Source of the DNA: an uncultured Prevotella sp.
GTDB lineage: Bacteria > Bacteroidota > Bacteroidia > Bacteroidales > Bacteroidaceae
DNA: 35,775 nucleotides
NCBI GenBank assembly: GCA_900769275.1
Contig: CAAGGA010000088.1
Location: 1-35,775, forward strand
Reading direction: 5' to 3'
Shown one piece after another: positions 7,947 through 16,519 of this stretch (positions are counted from its first letter, which is position 1; every line of letters starts with the position of its first letter). Made by a program: the position numbers and the translations under genes. The notes beneath the pieces were generated by a model. That model saw nothing but the letters and a program-made list of their open reading frames with translations, did no database searches and was not told the DNA's origin.

Positions 7947-8051
7947 GGTTTTGGGTTTTGGGTTGTTAATGTCTTTCCTATTGAGTCATTCTCAAGAGGT
8001 AAAGCAATACCAACCAAAAACCCAAGACCTACAACCCCCAACCCAACAACC
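7939..8051. repeat. G/T-rich palindromic intergenic element, copy 2
   Basis: The left arm (7939-7965) overlaps the last codons and stop of the helicase gene and contains GGGTTTTGGGTTTTGGG. The right arm (8011-8036) is nearly its reverse complement, with CAACC, AAAACCC and CTACAACC blocks in matching order. A further ACCCAACAACC follows at 8041-8051. The element lies between convergent genes and probably ends transcription from both sides. It shares the interior word TTAATGTCTT with copy 1. Confidence 0.7.
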
Positions 8052-8057
8052 AGCAAA

Positions 8058-10691
8058 TCACCTCGTCACAACAGTAATACTGCGGCGTATCTCCGGAATG
8101 GTGATGGTCTTCCTGCCTTTCTTCTGTTTGGAAGCGGGACGAACTACCGTGACGGTCATCTCTCCGGCTTTCTCCGTACTCTGGACGGTCAGTTCCAGCA
8201 TACCGTGGAAGAGGTGCATCCTTGGTGTCGTAAACGATTCGAGGGACGTGGCATCACCGTTGCATATAGCTTTGAACCTACCCTCTCCCTCTACAGTAAC
8301 CTGTATCTCATCGTCTGCATCGGGGCAGAGAGTGCCGTCCTTGTCCGTCAGACTGACAGTGATATAGCATAACTCTTCTCCGTCTGCCGCAAGGACAGGT
8401 CTGTCAGGTGACAACTCTATCTTAGCAGCCTCACCGGCAGTGCGTATCGTCTCCTCCATGGCAGGTTTGCCCTCCTTGTCGTATGCCACCACCTTCAGCT
8501 CGCCCGGCTCATATTTCGTATCCATCCAGCGGAGGCGATAGCGATCCATGTTAGGCGCATGACTCGTGTCGAAAGTGGCATCCCAGCGGTCGCTGTTGGG
8601 ATTCTTCTCCTCGGTGCCCGTATTCTGCCTGCCGTCAGCACCACGGCTTATATCATGATTTTTCTTTATCCTGCCCTGACTCTTGCCGTTGATGAAAAGC
8701 TCTGCCTCATCATAGTCGGAATATACCTGCACGGGAACATTCTTGCCTATCATCTCTTTTCCCCAAGTCCAATGAGGCGTGATATGCAGCGTATGCTCCT
8801 TTTTGTTCCATACGGAGCGGTAGAGATAGTAACGGTCCTTAGGCAGACCGGCAAGGTCGCAGATGCCGAAGTATGAGGAACGGCTGGGCCAATAGCCATC
8901 GTACGGCGTCGGTTCGCCGAGATAGTCAATGCCAGTCCATACGAACTGTCCTATCGTCCAGGGATAATCATCCATGAGTTCGAAATCCACGTCGGGGAGA
9001 TTGCTCCAAGGACACCACTCGTTGTCGTAACTGGAGCACTGTCCGTCACTATAGACACCATAGTTGGTTGTCTTGTATGGCAATTTATACACGCCGCGCG
9101 AGCTGACTGCCGAAGCCGTCTCACTGCCAAGGATAAACTTATGGTGAGTCTTGTCGTATGCCTTGACATACTTATGCGTACGATAGTTCAGTCCTACTAC
9201 GTCCATAACGTTAGCCACGCCGCTGGCAAGTGCACCATCGACACGGTCAAGTCCCTGAGTGACAGGACGTGAGGGGTCGAGAGAGTGGCACAAATCCTGT
9301 AGCTTACGGCTCCACGTCACGCCAAGATTCTTGTCCGCCTGCTCAGGTATCTCGTTGCCTATGCTCCACATCACGATGCTCGGATGGTTGCGGTGATGCA
9401 GCAGGAGGTTGCGGATGTCCTTCTCAGCCCAGTCGTTGAAGAAACGTGCATAACCGTTCTTGCACTTAGGATATTTCCACATATCGAAGCTCTCCGCCAT
9501 GACCATCATGCCGAGGGAGTCACATACCTGCATCTGCATCTCGGAAGGCATATTATGGGCGGTACGGATAGCATCACAACCCATGTTCTTCATCAGGAGA
9601 ATCTGACGTATGAGGGCGGTCTTGTTGACTGCCGCACCGAGAGGTCCGAGGTCATGATGCAGGCATACTCCCTGCAGTTTGCGGCTGACACCGTTGAGCT
9701 TGAAACCGCCATCCTTGCTTACCTCTATCGTGCGGATGCCGAACGGCGTGATTACCTCGTCTATCAGTTCGTGATTGCGGTAGAGACGCGTGCGCACCTT
9801 ATATAAATAAGGATTCTCCGGTGACCATAGATTAGGGTTAGTGACCGTTATCGTCGTCTTGATATGTCCGTCGGCAGGCACGTCGAAATGACTTCCTGCC
9901 TCGAAAGCTCCCTTGTCGTTCACCACGTCAATGACGCAGGCAAGTCCCTCGAAAGCATCAGCAGACGTGTTAGCCACTTTCTGCGCATTACTTCCGGCAA
10001 GATAGACGCTTGACGTACCGCCTACGAGTTGCGTCTCATAGTCTATGGTAGCCTGCGGTTTTGTTCTTCCGAAGTTATCCACTCCCTTGATAAAAGCCGT
10101 GGTACAGATACTCGTAGCCCAAGGGTCGATGGCGGCTCTGCCCGTCATAATCATCTTCACGGGGCGATATATGCCGGCTCCGGGATACCATCTGGAGCTC
10201 TCCTCTTCGTTCACAAGACTTACTTCAATTACGTTGTCGCCCACCTTTACAAGGTTCGTGACATCCATCCTGAAAGCATTGTAGCCGTATGCCCAGTAAC
10301 CTGCCTCCTTGCCGTTGACATATACCACAGGCTGGGACATGGCGCCGTCAAACTCCAGTATCACCCTGCCCTCTTTCGGACGGAAATCCTCCGCCATTAT
10401 CGTAACGTTGGTGCGGTAATAGCCCTTGCCTATCCATGGCAGGGCACCGGAGCGTCCGCTCTTCTCCGTAGCTTTCTTCTCTCCGTTCTGCTCGATGGCC
10501 ACCACCTGCAAGTCCCATTTCTTGTCGAAAGGACCTGCTATCGCCCAGTCATGAGGCACGCTGACCGTCTCCCATGCCTGCTTGTCCCTTGAAAATTCCC
10601 AAGTCCTGAGGTTCATCTCCCTGCGCATCTGTGCCATACCCGTAGCAGCGAGAGCAAGCAGTGCGCAGGTCATTTTCATTCTGTAGTTCAT
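8058..10691 (-). CDS. Beta-galactosidase, glycoside hydrolase family 2
   Basis: The 877-residue protein starts with a Sec-type signal peptide (MNYRMKMTCALLALAATGMAQ) without lipobox cysteine, so it is likely periplasmic. The GH2 order is visible: jelly-roll sugar-binding domain (about 25-185, with VPHDWA and RWYPGAGIYRPV), immunoglobulin-like domain (about 190-320), and a TIM barrel (about 325-640) with acid/base Glu447 in SIGNEIPEQ and nucleophile Glu524 in ILGSETAS. The tail (about 690-877) resembles DUF4982 plus a further beta-sandwich domain. Enzymes of this build trim galactosides of plant or host glycans in gut Bacteroidales. No SusC/SusD pair or regulator lies next to it, so it is outside a visible polysaccharide utilisation locus. 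Confidence 0.93.
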   Translation of the reverse strand: MNYRMKMTCALLALAATGMAQMRREMNLRTWEFSRDKQAWETVSVPHDWAIAGPFDKKWDLQVVAIEQNGEKKATEKSGRSGALPWIGKGYYRTNVTIMAEDFRPKEGRVILEFDGAMSQPVVYVNGKEAGYWAYGYNAFRMDVTNLVKVGDNVIEVSLVNEEESSRWYPGAGIYRPVKMIMTGRAAIDPWATSICTTAFIKGVDNFGRTKPQATIDYETQLVGGTSSVYLAGSNAQKVANTSADAFEGLACVIDVVNDKGAFEAGSHFDVPADGHIKTTITVTNPNLWSPENPYLYKVRTRLYRNHELIDEVITPFGIRTIEVSKDGGFKLNGVSRKLQGVCLHHDLGPLGAAVNKTALIRQILLMKNMGCDAIRTAHNMPSEMQMQVCDSLGMMVMAESFDMWKYPKCKNGYARFFNDWAEKDIRNLLLHHRNHPSIVMWSIGNEIPEQADKNLGVTWSRKLQDLCHSLDPSRPVTQGLDRVDGALASGVANVMDVVGLNYRTHKYVKAYDKTHHKFILGSETASAVSSRGVYKLPYKTTNYGVYSDGQCSSYDNEWCPWSNLPDVDFELMDDYPWTIGQFVWTGIDYLGEPTPYDGYWPSRSSYFGICDLAGLPKDRYYLYRSVWNKKEHTLHITPHWTWGKEMIGKNVPVQVYSDYDEAELFINGKSQGRIKKNHDISRGADGRQNTGTEEKNPNSDRWDATFDTSHAPNMDRYRLRWMDTKYEPGELKVVAYDKEGKPAMEETIRTAGEAAKIELSPDRPVLAADGEELCYITVSLTDKDGTLCPDADDEIQVTVEGEGRFKAICNGDATSLESFTTPRMHLFHGMLELTVQSTEKAGEMTVTVVRPASKQKKGRKTITIPEIRRSITVVTR

Positions 10692-10776
10692 ATTAAGTAT
10701 AGTTAGATTAGTTTTATCTTACCTGATAATAAGTATCTTCCTTGATAATACGCGGGTCACCCACTTATACCATTTG

Positions 10777-10784
10777 CAAAAATA
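10777..10784 (-). promoter_or_regulatory. Candidate -7 promoter box of the beta-galactosidase gene
   Basis: On the minus strand this reads TATTTTTG, matching TAnnTTTG, about 85 nt upstream of the ATG at 10691. A TTTC about 20 nt further upstream (10804-10807) could be a degenerate -33 element. Confidence 0.4.
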
Positions 10785-10895
10785 CCTATTTTTCCTGAAA
10801 TACGAAAATATAAACTGCAAAAGTTGCCGACTAAAAGAAAAACCTTTTGCACGAAAAAGTATTTTACGATGTGTGAGAAAAAACTTTATAAAAAA

Positions 10896-10927
10896 TTTGG
10901 CTGTCTAAAAAAAAATACCTACCTTTG
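10896..10927 (+). promoter_or_regulatory. Consensus promoter of the tRNA-Met gene
   Basis: TTTG (10896-10899) and TACCTTTG (10920-10927) are separated by 20 nt, an exact fit to the Bacteroidetes TTTG-N(19-21)-TAnnTTTG consensus. The tRNA starts 30 nt downstream. Confidence 0.8.
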
Positions 10928-10957
10928 CACCCGCAATCGAAAATAGTTGCAGGTGTC

Positions 10958-11031
10958 GGCGGGATAGCTCAGTTGGTTAGAGCGTCGGATTCATAATCCG
11001 GAGGTCCCGGGATCGTAGCCCGGTCCCGCTA
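10958..11031 (+). tRNA. tRNA-Met (anticodon CAT)
   Basis: A complete cloverleaf can be drawn. Acceptor GGCGGGA (10958-10964) pairs with TCCCGCT (11024-11030), with a G-T at the first position. The D stem is GCTC/GAGC and the anticodon stem TCGGA/TCCGG carries the loop TTCATAA (CAT at 10992-10994). The T stem is CCGGG/CCCGG. CCA is not encoded. The anticodon stem lacks the three G-C pairs of initiators, so this is most likely the elongator; tRNA-Ile2, which also has a CAT anticodon in the gene, cannot be fully excluded. The T loop reads ATCGTAG instead of the usual TTCRANN. Confidence 0.93.
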
Positions 11032-11035
11032 CATA

Positions 11036-11079
11036 CGAGAAAAGCAGTTACTTAATCCGTAACTGCTTTTCTCGTTTTT
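11036..11079 (+). terminator. Intrinsic terminator after tRNA-Met
   Basis: CGAGAAAAGCAGTTAC (11036-11051) and its exact reverse complement (11059-11074) form a perfect 16-bp stem with a 7-nt loop, followed by TTTTT. The hairpin could also stop transcripts of the convergent AraC gene that ends at 11138. Confidence 0.92.
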
Positions 11080-11137
11080 GTTTCCTTACTTCGGTCTGAC
11101 GCTGTATGGGAGAGCAATGTCTTCGATGCTTCCAAGA

Positions 11138-12079
11138 CTATCCCCCACGCTCCACCTGCCTTCCACCTGCCCGATACTGCATAGGACTGCACCCGAGATG
11201 CTCCCTGGTATATTTGCAGAAAAAAGAATTGTTCGGAAAACCGAGACGTGCGGCAATCTCCTTGCCCGACAGAGATGTGTTGAGCAGGAAATGCCTTATC
11301 TGTTCCGTGAGTTGCTCCTGTATCCATCTTGACACCGTCTTACCTGTCTCTTTCTTCACTACATGAGTAAGATATTTTGGTGTGACACACAGTCTGTCGG
11401 CAAAATATGCCACCGTACGCCTCTGACTTACTCCCTCCGAAAGGAGTATAAGGAAGTCATGGGCTATGTTGTTCCTACCCGTAACAGTCCCCGGGGCAGC
11501 ATCCTGCACCACACCTTTCCTCCTCTCACAGGCTGACATGAACTCAAAGACAAGTGCCTGCGTGATGGAATCCACGATACGGCGGCTATACACGATGTGC
11601 TCCTCATTATTCTTTATCCGCAACAGCTGCTTGTAACCATCTACAAGCCTTTTCTCATTATCATCCAATGAGATGAGAGGTGACTGATATGCAAAAAGGA
11701 AATTACTCATCGTCTCCCTGTCGGGAACCACCAGTTCCTGATATTTCCTTATCGAAATACAGAACATATCACACATAAAGTCGGTGGTTATCATCGCCTC
11801 CGTGACAGTGTGCATACCACTACAGAATATCAAGTCACCGACCGTTGCCGTATAACTGACATCATTGAGTATAGCCTCTATCCTGCCTTGCCTGCATAAT
11901 ATGACAAGGGCAAAATCAAGTTGTACTATCCGCTTCCAAAAAGGCAGACTGCTTACATCCTCAACAATGGTAAGGCTTGGGTCAGAGAAGACCTCCTTAC
12001 CCAATCCCCTCGTGTATAAATAGTTGAAATCCGTTATACTCAATCTCTTCTCCATTTCCACGTGACGTATGATATTCAT
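11138..12079 (-). CDS. AraC-family transcriptional regulator
   Basis: The 313-residue protein has a variable N-terminal sensing half (to about 190) and a C-terminal AraC double helix-turn-helix (about 210-305). That part contains VAYFADRLCVTPKYLTHVVKKETG and, in the second helix pair, GKEIAARLGFPNNSFFCKYTREHLGCSPMQYR, the usual family signature. It is transcribed divergently from the RND efflux operon, so it probably controls that operon in response to a compound bound by the N-terminal half. The frame opens with a TTG at 12085; I chose the ATG at 12079. An ATG at 12055 (MEKRLS) is also possible. Confidence 0.9.
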   Translation of the reverse strand: MNIIRHVEMEKRLSITDFNYLYTRGLGKEVFSDPSLTIVEDVSSLPFWKRIVQLDFALVILCRQGRIEAILNDVSYTATVGDLIFCSGMHTVTEAMITTDFMCDMFCISIRKYQELVVPDRETMSNFLFAYQSPLISLDDNEKRLVDGYKQLLRIKNNEEHIVYSRRIVDSITQALVFEFMSACERRKGVVQDAAPGTVTGRNNIAHDFLILLSEGVSQRRTVAYFADRLCVTPKYLTHVVKKETGKTVSRWIQEQLTEQIRHFLLNTSLSGKEIAARLGFPNNSFFCKYTREHLGCSPMQYRAGGRQVERGG

Positions 12080-12125
12080 GCACAAAGATACACAACTTTT
12101 CTTCTTCTTCGATGTTTCTTTTCAC

Positions 12126-12133
12126 CAAATGTA
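12126..12133 (-). promoter_or_regulatory. Candidate -7 promoter box of the AraC-type gene
   Basis: TACATTTG on the minus strand matches TAnnTTTG and lies 46 nt upstream of the ATG at 12079. No good -33 element is seen. A second match, TATCTTTG, overlaps the start region at 12083-12090. Confidence 0.4.
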
Positions 12134-12221
12134 TGTTCATTATGGGATATTTTTTCTACATATAAGCAATTTCGTATATTCAAAAGGCGATTTCGGACAC
12201 AGGAAGAACCCAGCAATTAGA

Positions 12222-12229
12222 TAATTTTG
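12222..12229 (+). promoter_or_regulatory. -7 promoter box of the RND efflux operon
   Basis: TAATTTTG matches TAnnTTTG and is followed by GCAGC, as at many Bacteroidetes promoters. The -33 region is not consensus, as expected if an AraC-type activator assists polymerase. The predicted start near 12237 leaves a leader of about 65 nt that contains the hairpin at 12254-12278. Confidence 0.5.
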
Positions 12230-12253
12230 CAGCAGAACAGAAATTCAGACCAT

Positions 12254-12278
12254 TGAGGTGGGTTCTCTTCCCACCTCA
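12254..12278 (+). promoter_or_regulatory. Hairpin in the efflux operon leader
   Basis: TGAGGTGGG (12254-12262) and CCCACCTCA (12270-12278) form a perfect 9-bp G+C-rich stem with a 7-nt loop. It ends 23 nt before the adaptor start codon. There is no T run, so it is not a terminator; it may be an operator or an mRNA stability element. Confidence 0.55.
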
Positions 12279-12301
12279 GAAAGACAAGAAAGAACAGAGT
12301 T

Positions 12302-13366
12302 ATGAAAAGGACAATACCTGCAATGCTATGTCTCTCTCTCGCCATCATGACCGGATGCGGAGGGGGAAAGGAAAGAAAAGAAGAAGTCCGGAAAGTAAAC
12401 GTGGCAGAAGTCAAGGCTGGCTCTGTCAAGGATAGGGTGACCTTTCCCGGCACAACAAGGTCGGCAGAAGAGGTGAACATATCATTCCGCATAAGCGGTC
12501 CGCTGACCAAGGTGACGGTAAAGGAGGGGGACTACGTGCGGAAAGGGCAACTCATTGCCACGATGGATGCAAGGGACTACGAGCTGCAGTTGGCTGCCAC
12601 AAAGGCTGAATACGACAGAATCAAGGGAGACGCAGAACGGGTGACAGCCATGTACAAGGAAGGTACTACAACTGCACAGAACTACGACTATGCACGGTAC
12701 GGACTGCAGCAGGTGACACAGAAACTCGCCAATCACCGCAACCAACTCGCCGACACACGTCTTCTGTCCCCCATCTCGGGTTTTGTCAAGGAAAGACTCC
12801 ACGAGGCCGGAGAGACAGTAAGTGCCGGGATGCCAATCGTTTCCATATCATCGGGCGACAGGATTGAGGTAGAAATAAATGTGTCGGCACGCGACTATGC
12901 CCGTATGCAGCAACTGTCGGACTTCCGCTGCACAATTAACGCTCTTGGCAATGAACCGATGGTTCTGGAGCGGATAAGGACAAGCGCAATGGCAAACGCC
13001 ACACAACTATACACACTCCGCTTCGCCATAAAGGGGAAGTACGACCGCCGTCTGCTCACTCCCGGTATGTCGGCACTCGTCAGTGCGATGACAACGGCAG
13101 ACGACAGCACGGACGTGACAATCCCCTCCTCTGCCATCACCAACAAGGACGGGCATACTTTTGTATTCCTATATTCCGCAAAGACGGGAAAAATCACGGG
13201 CAAGGACATAGAGGTAAAAGAGATAAACACCGACGGCACTGCCCTTGTCAGCGGACTTTCTGCCGGCAATACCATAGTAATCACCGGAGTGCGCTATCTG
13301 ACTGAAGGACAACAGGTAGAGCCTGTCAAGGCTCCGTCCGAAACAAATATAGGAGGAATGCTATGA
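12302..13366 (+). CDS. RND efflux periplasmic adaptor (membrane fusion protein), lipoprotein
   Basis: The 354-residue protein begins with a lipoprotein signal ending in MTGC (Cys19), which anchors it to the membrane. It then shows the HlyD/AcrA layout: N-terminal barrel strand, lipoyl half-motif (ISFRISGPLTKVTVKEGDYVRKGQ, about 58-82), a helical hairpin (about 90-145), the second lipoyl half (LLSPISGFVKERLHEAGETV), a beta-barrel domain and a membrane-proximal domain near the end. It links the inner membrane pump encoded next to the TolC-like channel. Its stop overlaps the start of the pump gene by 4 nt (ATGA), so the two are coupled. Confidence 0.93.
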   Translation: MKRTIPAMLCLSLAIMTGCGGGKERKEEVRKVNVAEVKAGSVKDRVTFPGTTRSAEEVNISFRISGPLTKVTVKEGDYVRKGQLIATMDARDYELQLAATKAEYDRIKGDAERVTAMYKEGTTTAQNYDYARYGLQQVTQKLANHRNQLADTRLLSPISGFVKERLHEAGETVSAGMPIVSISSGDRIEVEINVSARDYARMQQLSDFRCTINALGNEPMVLERIRTSAMANATQLYTLRFAIKGKYDRRLLTPGMSALVSAMTTADDSTDVTIPSSAITNKDGHTFVFLYSAKTGKITGKDIEVKEINTDGTALVSGLSAGNTIVITGVRYLTEGQQVEPVKAPSETNIGGML

Positions 13367-16300
13367 ATATCAGCAAATGGGCATTAGGCAGACGTTACCT
13401 TATCAACACGTTTGTCATCGTCCTCATACTTGGCGGTCTGTGGGCCTTCACGCAAATGCCGAAGCTCGAAGACCCCGCCATCTGCGTAAAACAGGCTTTA
13501 GTCGTCGCCAGTTATCCCGGTGCCTCGGCACATCAGGTCGAGATGGAAGTCACTGACCCCTTGGAGAAGTCCATACGGCAAATGCCTACAATAGACCACA
13601 TCGAGTCTGCCTCTTATGCAGACATGACCATTATCACCGTAGAACTGCAGCCCACGGTGAAAGACTCTGAACTGGAACAGCAATGGGACCTGCTGCGGCG
13701 CAAGGTGAACAACATCAAGCCTTCACTGCCGAAAGGTGCGCAGGTGATGACGGTGGCAGACAACTTCGGTGACGTGTTCGGTATGTTCTACGCTCTTACC
13801 GGTGACGGTCTCTCCGATCGTCAGCTCAGCGACTATGCAGAACTAATCAAACGTGAGGTGCTGACCATTGACGGGGTGACGCAAGTGGAAATCTACGGAA
13901 TGCGCCAGGAGTGCATCAACATCAACCTGAAAGAGGAGAAAATGGCAAACCTCGGCGTGCTGCCTACGGAAGTGATACAGACTCTCAACGGTCAGAACTC
14001 CACGTCATACGCCGGATACTACGACAACGGGACGCGACGAATACGAGTTACGGTAGATGACAAGTTCCGCTCCGTGGATGACATCGCTGGGATGATTATT
14101 GCCGGACACGATGATGACCAACTGCACATAAGCGACATTGCCAACGTCCGCAAAGGGTATGAGAAAGTGACGCGCAACGCCATGTCAAGAGATGGGGAGA
14201 GAGCCCTCGGCATAAGCATAGCCTGCTCAAGCAAATACGACATACTGAAAGTGGGCGAAAAGGTAGAGGGAAGACTCAAGGAACTGTCCGTGCGTATGCC
14301 GGCAGGAGTGGAGTACCACAAGGTATTCTTCCAACCGGAACGTGTGGCGGACTCGCTCTACACCTTTCTGCTCAATCTTCTTGAGTCCGTGATCATCGTT
14401 GTAGTGGTGCTGATTTTTTTCATGGGTTTCAAATCGGGACTTATCCTCGGCTTGTCATTGGCTGTAATCGTCTTTGGCTCGTTCCTCGTGCTGAACGGTT
14501 TCGATGGTACTCTGCAGAGAGTGTCGCTGGGCGCATTCATCCTTGCCATGGGAATGCTGGTTGACAACGCCATTGTCATCGTTGACGGAATACTCGTTGA
14601 CCTGCGAAAAGGCATGACACGCACCGAAGCCCTTACAGCGATAGGCAGGAAGACTGCCATGCCTTTGCTCGGAGCCACGCTCATAGCCATCCTCGCCTTT
14701 CTGCCCATATTCCTCAGTCCTGACACTGCCGGGGTATATGTGCGTGACCTTTTCATTGTCATCGCCGTGTCCCTGCTTCTCAGCTGGCTGCTCGCATTAA
14801 CCCATGTCCCGCTGATGGCTGACCGCCTGCTCCATCCGAAAGCCTGTGAAGGAGAGGCTTTCAAGGGCAAGGCATACGACATTCTGGAAAAGACCATAGG
14901 TTTCTGCCTGCGCCACCGCCTTATGGTGGTCGGTATCTCCTTGGTTCTTCTTGCGGGCAGTCTGGCGTGCTATCCGCTCATACGTCAGAGTTTCTTCCCC
15001 GACATGGAATACAACCAACTATACATTGAGTACAAACTGCCGGAGGGTTACAACAGTACACAAGTGGAAACGGACCTGGAACAGATGCGAAAGATGATTT
15101 TGCGATGCAAGGATGTCACTCACGTCACCTCAAGCGTAGGCGGAACTCCGTCACGATATAATCTCGTACGCTCCGTTGCCACGCCGTCACTTGCCTACGG
15201 AGAACTGATTGTCGATTTCACATCCGCAAAGTCCCTCGTCACACATCTCGATTCCATGCAGCGGCAACTCAACGACAGTTTCCCCGATGCGTACATCAAA
15301 ATCAAGCGTTACAACCTGATGTACAAGAAATATCCCATTGAGATATGCTTCAACGGACCAGACCCACAGGTGCTGCATCGGCTCACCGACTCCGCCATGG
15401 CCATCGTAAGACGCAGTGACAAGGTCTGTCTTCCCACCTCTAACTGGGAATCCTGCGTCCCAGTACTGTCCGTCGACTACAATCAGCCGACGGCTCGCAT
15501 CAACGGACTCTCAAGAAGTGACGTATCGCTCTCGCTCATGGCATACACTGACGGCATACCTGTCGGCACATTCTATGACGGTATACACCCTGAGAACATC
15601 TACCTCAACTGCCGTACAGACAAGGGCGGACAGGTGGAAAGACTCGACCATGTCAATGTATTTGGCATGATGCCCGAGGTGAGCAACCTCTTCGACCGCA
15701 GCACCGTACAGAAACTGATGAGCGGACGTATGGACAAGGATGACATAATCCGCCAGATAGCAAGCACCACACCTCTGTCACAGGTGTCCAACGGCATTGA
15801 CATTCGTTGGGAAGAGCCTGTCGTAGTACGATATAACGGACAGCGCCAGCAACGTCTTCAGTGCTCACCCGCTCCCAGAATAGCCACAGAATCAGCACGC
15901 CAATCCATTGCCGCAGAGATAGAATCCATCACCCTCCCAGAAGGATATACCCTCACATGGGAGGGAGAACACAAGGCAAGCACGCAGTCAACGCAATACC
16001 TTTTCAAAGGCTTTCCTCTGTCCATCGTCATGATGATACTCATCCTCATCATGCTGTTCAACGACTTCCGCCGTCCCGCCATCATCCTCTGCTGCCTGCC
16101 CTTTGTAGTAGTGGGAGTATTCCCCTCTGTGCTGTTGTCGGGAAAGGACTTCGGCTTCGTTGCCATAGTAGGTATACTCGGTCTGCTCGGCATGATGATA
16201 AAGAACGGCATCGTGCTCATCGACGAGATTTCATTACAAGTGTCACAGGGGAAATCCCTTGACCTCGCACTCACCGACAGCACCAAGTCACGTCTGTTAC

Positions 16301-16491
16301 CGGTGACGATGGCTTCTCTCACGACAATCCTCGGCATGATACCCCTCATCTCCGACTCCCTGTTCGGTTCTCTTGCAGTAACCATCATGGGAGGTCTTGC
16401 CGTGGGAACACTTATCATTCTCATCTTTATACCAGTGCTTTATTCGCTGATGTACGGCACTTCCCCATCCAAAACCAAAAGTTCTGAATAA
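13363..16491 (+). CDS. RND-family multidrug efflux pump, HAE1 type
   Basis: The 1042-residue protein has the RND length and layout: TM1 near residues 12-30, a large periplasmic loop, TM2-6 (about 335-480), a second loop and TM8-12 (about 865-1030). Proton-relay positions are visible as Asp401-Asn402 in GMLVDNAIVIVD (TM4) and Lys947 in MMIKNGIVLIDE (TM10). It exports compounds by proton antiport in complex with the adaptor and the outer membrane channel. The substrate is unknown. TM4 has Asp-Asn where AcrB has Asp-Asp. A strong AGGAGGA (13351-13357) inside the adaptor gene serves as ribosome binding site. Confidence 0.95.
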   Translation: MNISKWALGRRYLINTFVIVLILGGLWAFTQMPKLEDPAICVKQALVVASYPGASAHQVEMEVTDPLEKSIRQMPTIDHIESASYADMTIITVELQPTVKDSELEQQWDLLRRKVNNIKPSLPKGAQVMTVADNFGDVFGMFYALTGDGLSDRQLSDYAELIKREVLTIDGVTQVEIYGMRQECININLKEEKMANLGVLPTEVIQTLNGQNSTSYAGYYDNGTRRIRVTVDDKFRSVDDIAGMIIAGHDDDQLHISDIANVRKGYEKVTRNAMSRDGERALGISIACSSKYDILKVGEKVEGRLKELSVRMPAGVEYHKVFFQPERVADSLYTFLLNLLESVIIVVVVLIFFMGFKSGLILGLSLAVIVFGSFLVLNGFDGTLQRVSLGAFILAMGMLVDNAIVIVDGILVDLRKGMTRTEALTAIGRKTAMPLLGATLIAILAFLPIFLSPDTAGVYVRDLFIVIAVSLLLSWLLALTHVPLMADRLLHPKACEGEAFKGKAYDILEKTIGFCLRHRLMVVGISLVLLAGSLACYPLIRQSFFPDMEYNQLYIEYKLPEGYNSTQVETDLEQMRKMILRCKDVTHVTSSVGGTPSRYNLVRSVATPSLAYGELIVDFTSAKSLVTHLDSMQRQLNDSFPDAYIKIKRYNLMYKKYPIEICFNGPDPQVLHRLTDSAMAIVRRSDKVCLPTSNWESCVPVLSVDYNQPTARINGLSRSDVSLSLMAYTDGIPVGTFYDGIHPENIYLNCRTDKGGQVERLDHVNVFGMMPEVSNLFDRSTVQKLMSGRMDKDDIIRQIASTTPLSQVSNGIDIRWEEPVVVRYNGQRQQRLQCSPAPRIATESARQSIAAEIESITLPEGYTLTWEGEHKASTQSTQYLFKGFPLSIVMMILILIMLFNDFRRPAIILCCLPFVVVGVFPSVLLSGKDFGFVAIVGILGLLGMMIKNGIVLIDEISLQVSQGKSLDLALTDSTKSRLLPVTMASLTTILGMIPLISDSLFGSLAVTIMGGLAVGTLIILIFIPVLYSLMYGTSPSKTKSSE

Positions 16492-16519
16492 CGTTCCACC
16501 AACGAAAGGACCAAAGACC

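Larger units (their letters stand above)
10692..10957. other. Divergent intergenic region between beta-galactosidase and tRNA-Met
   Basis: It is A+T-rich and gene-free. It holds the minus-strand -7 box of the beta-galactosidase gene and the plus-strand tRNA promoter, both listed separately. Confidence 0.6.

Noticed and set aside
10029..10592. 187-codon plus-strand open frame
   Set aside because: It is antisense to the sugar-binding domain of the beta-galactosidase.
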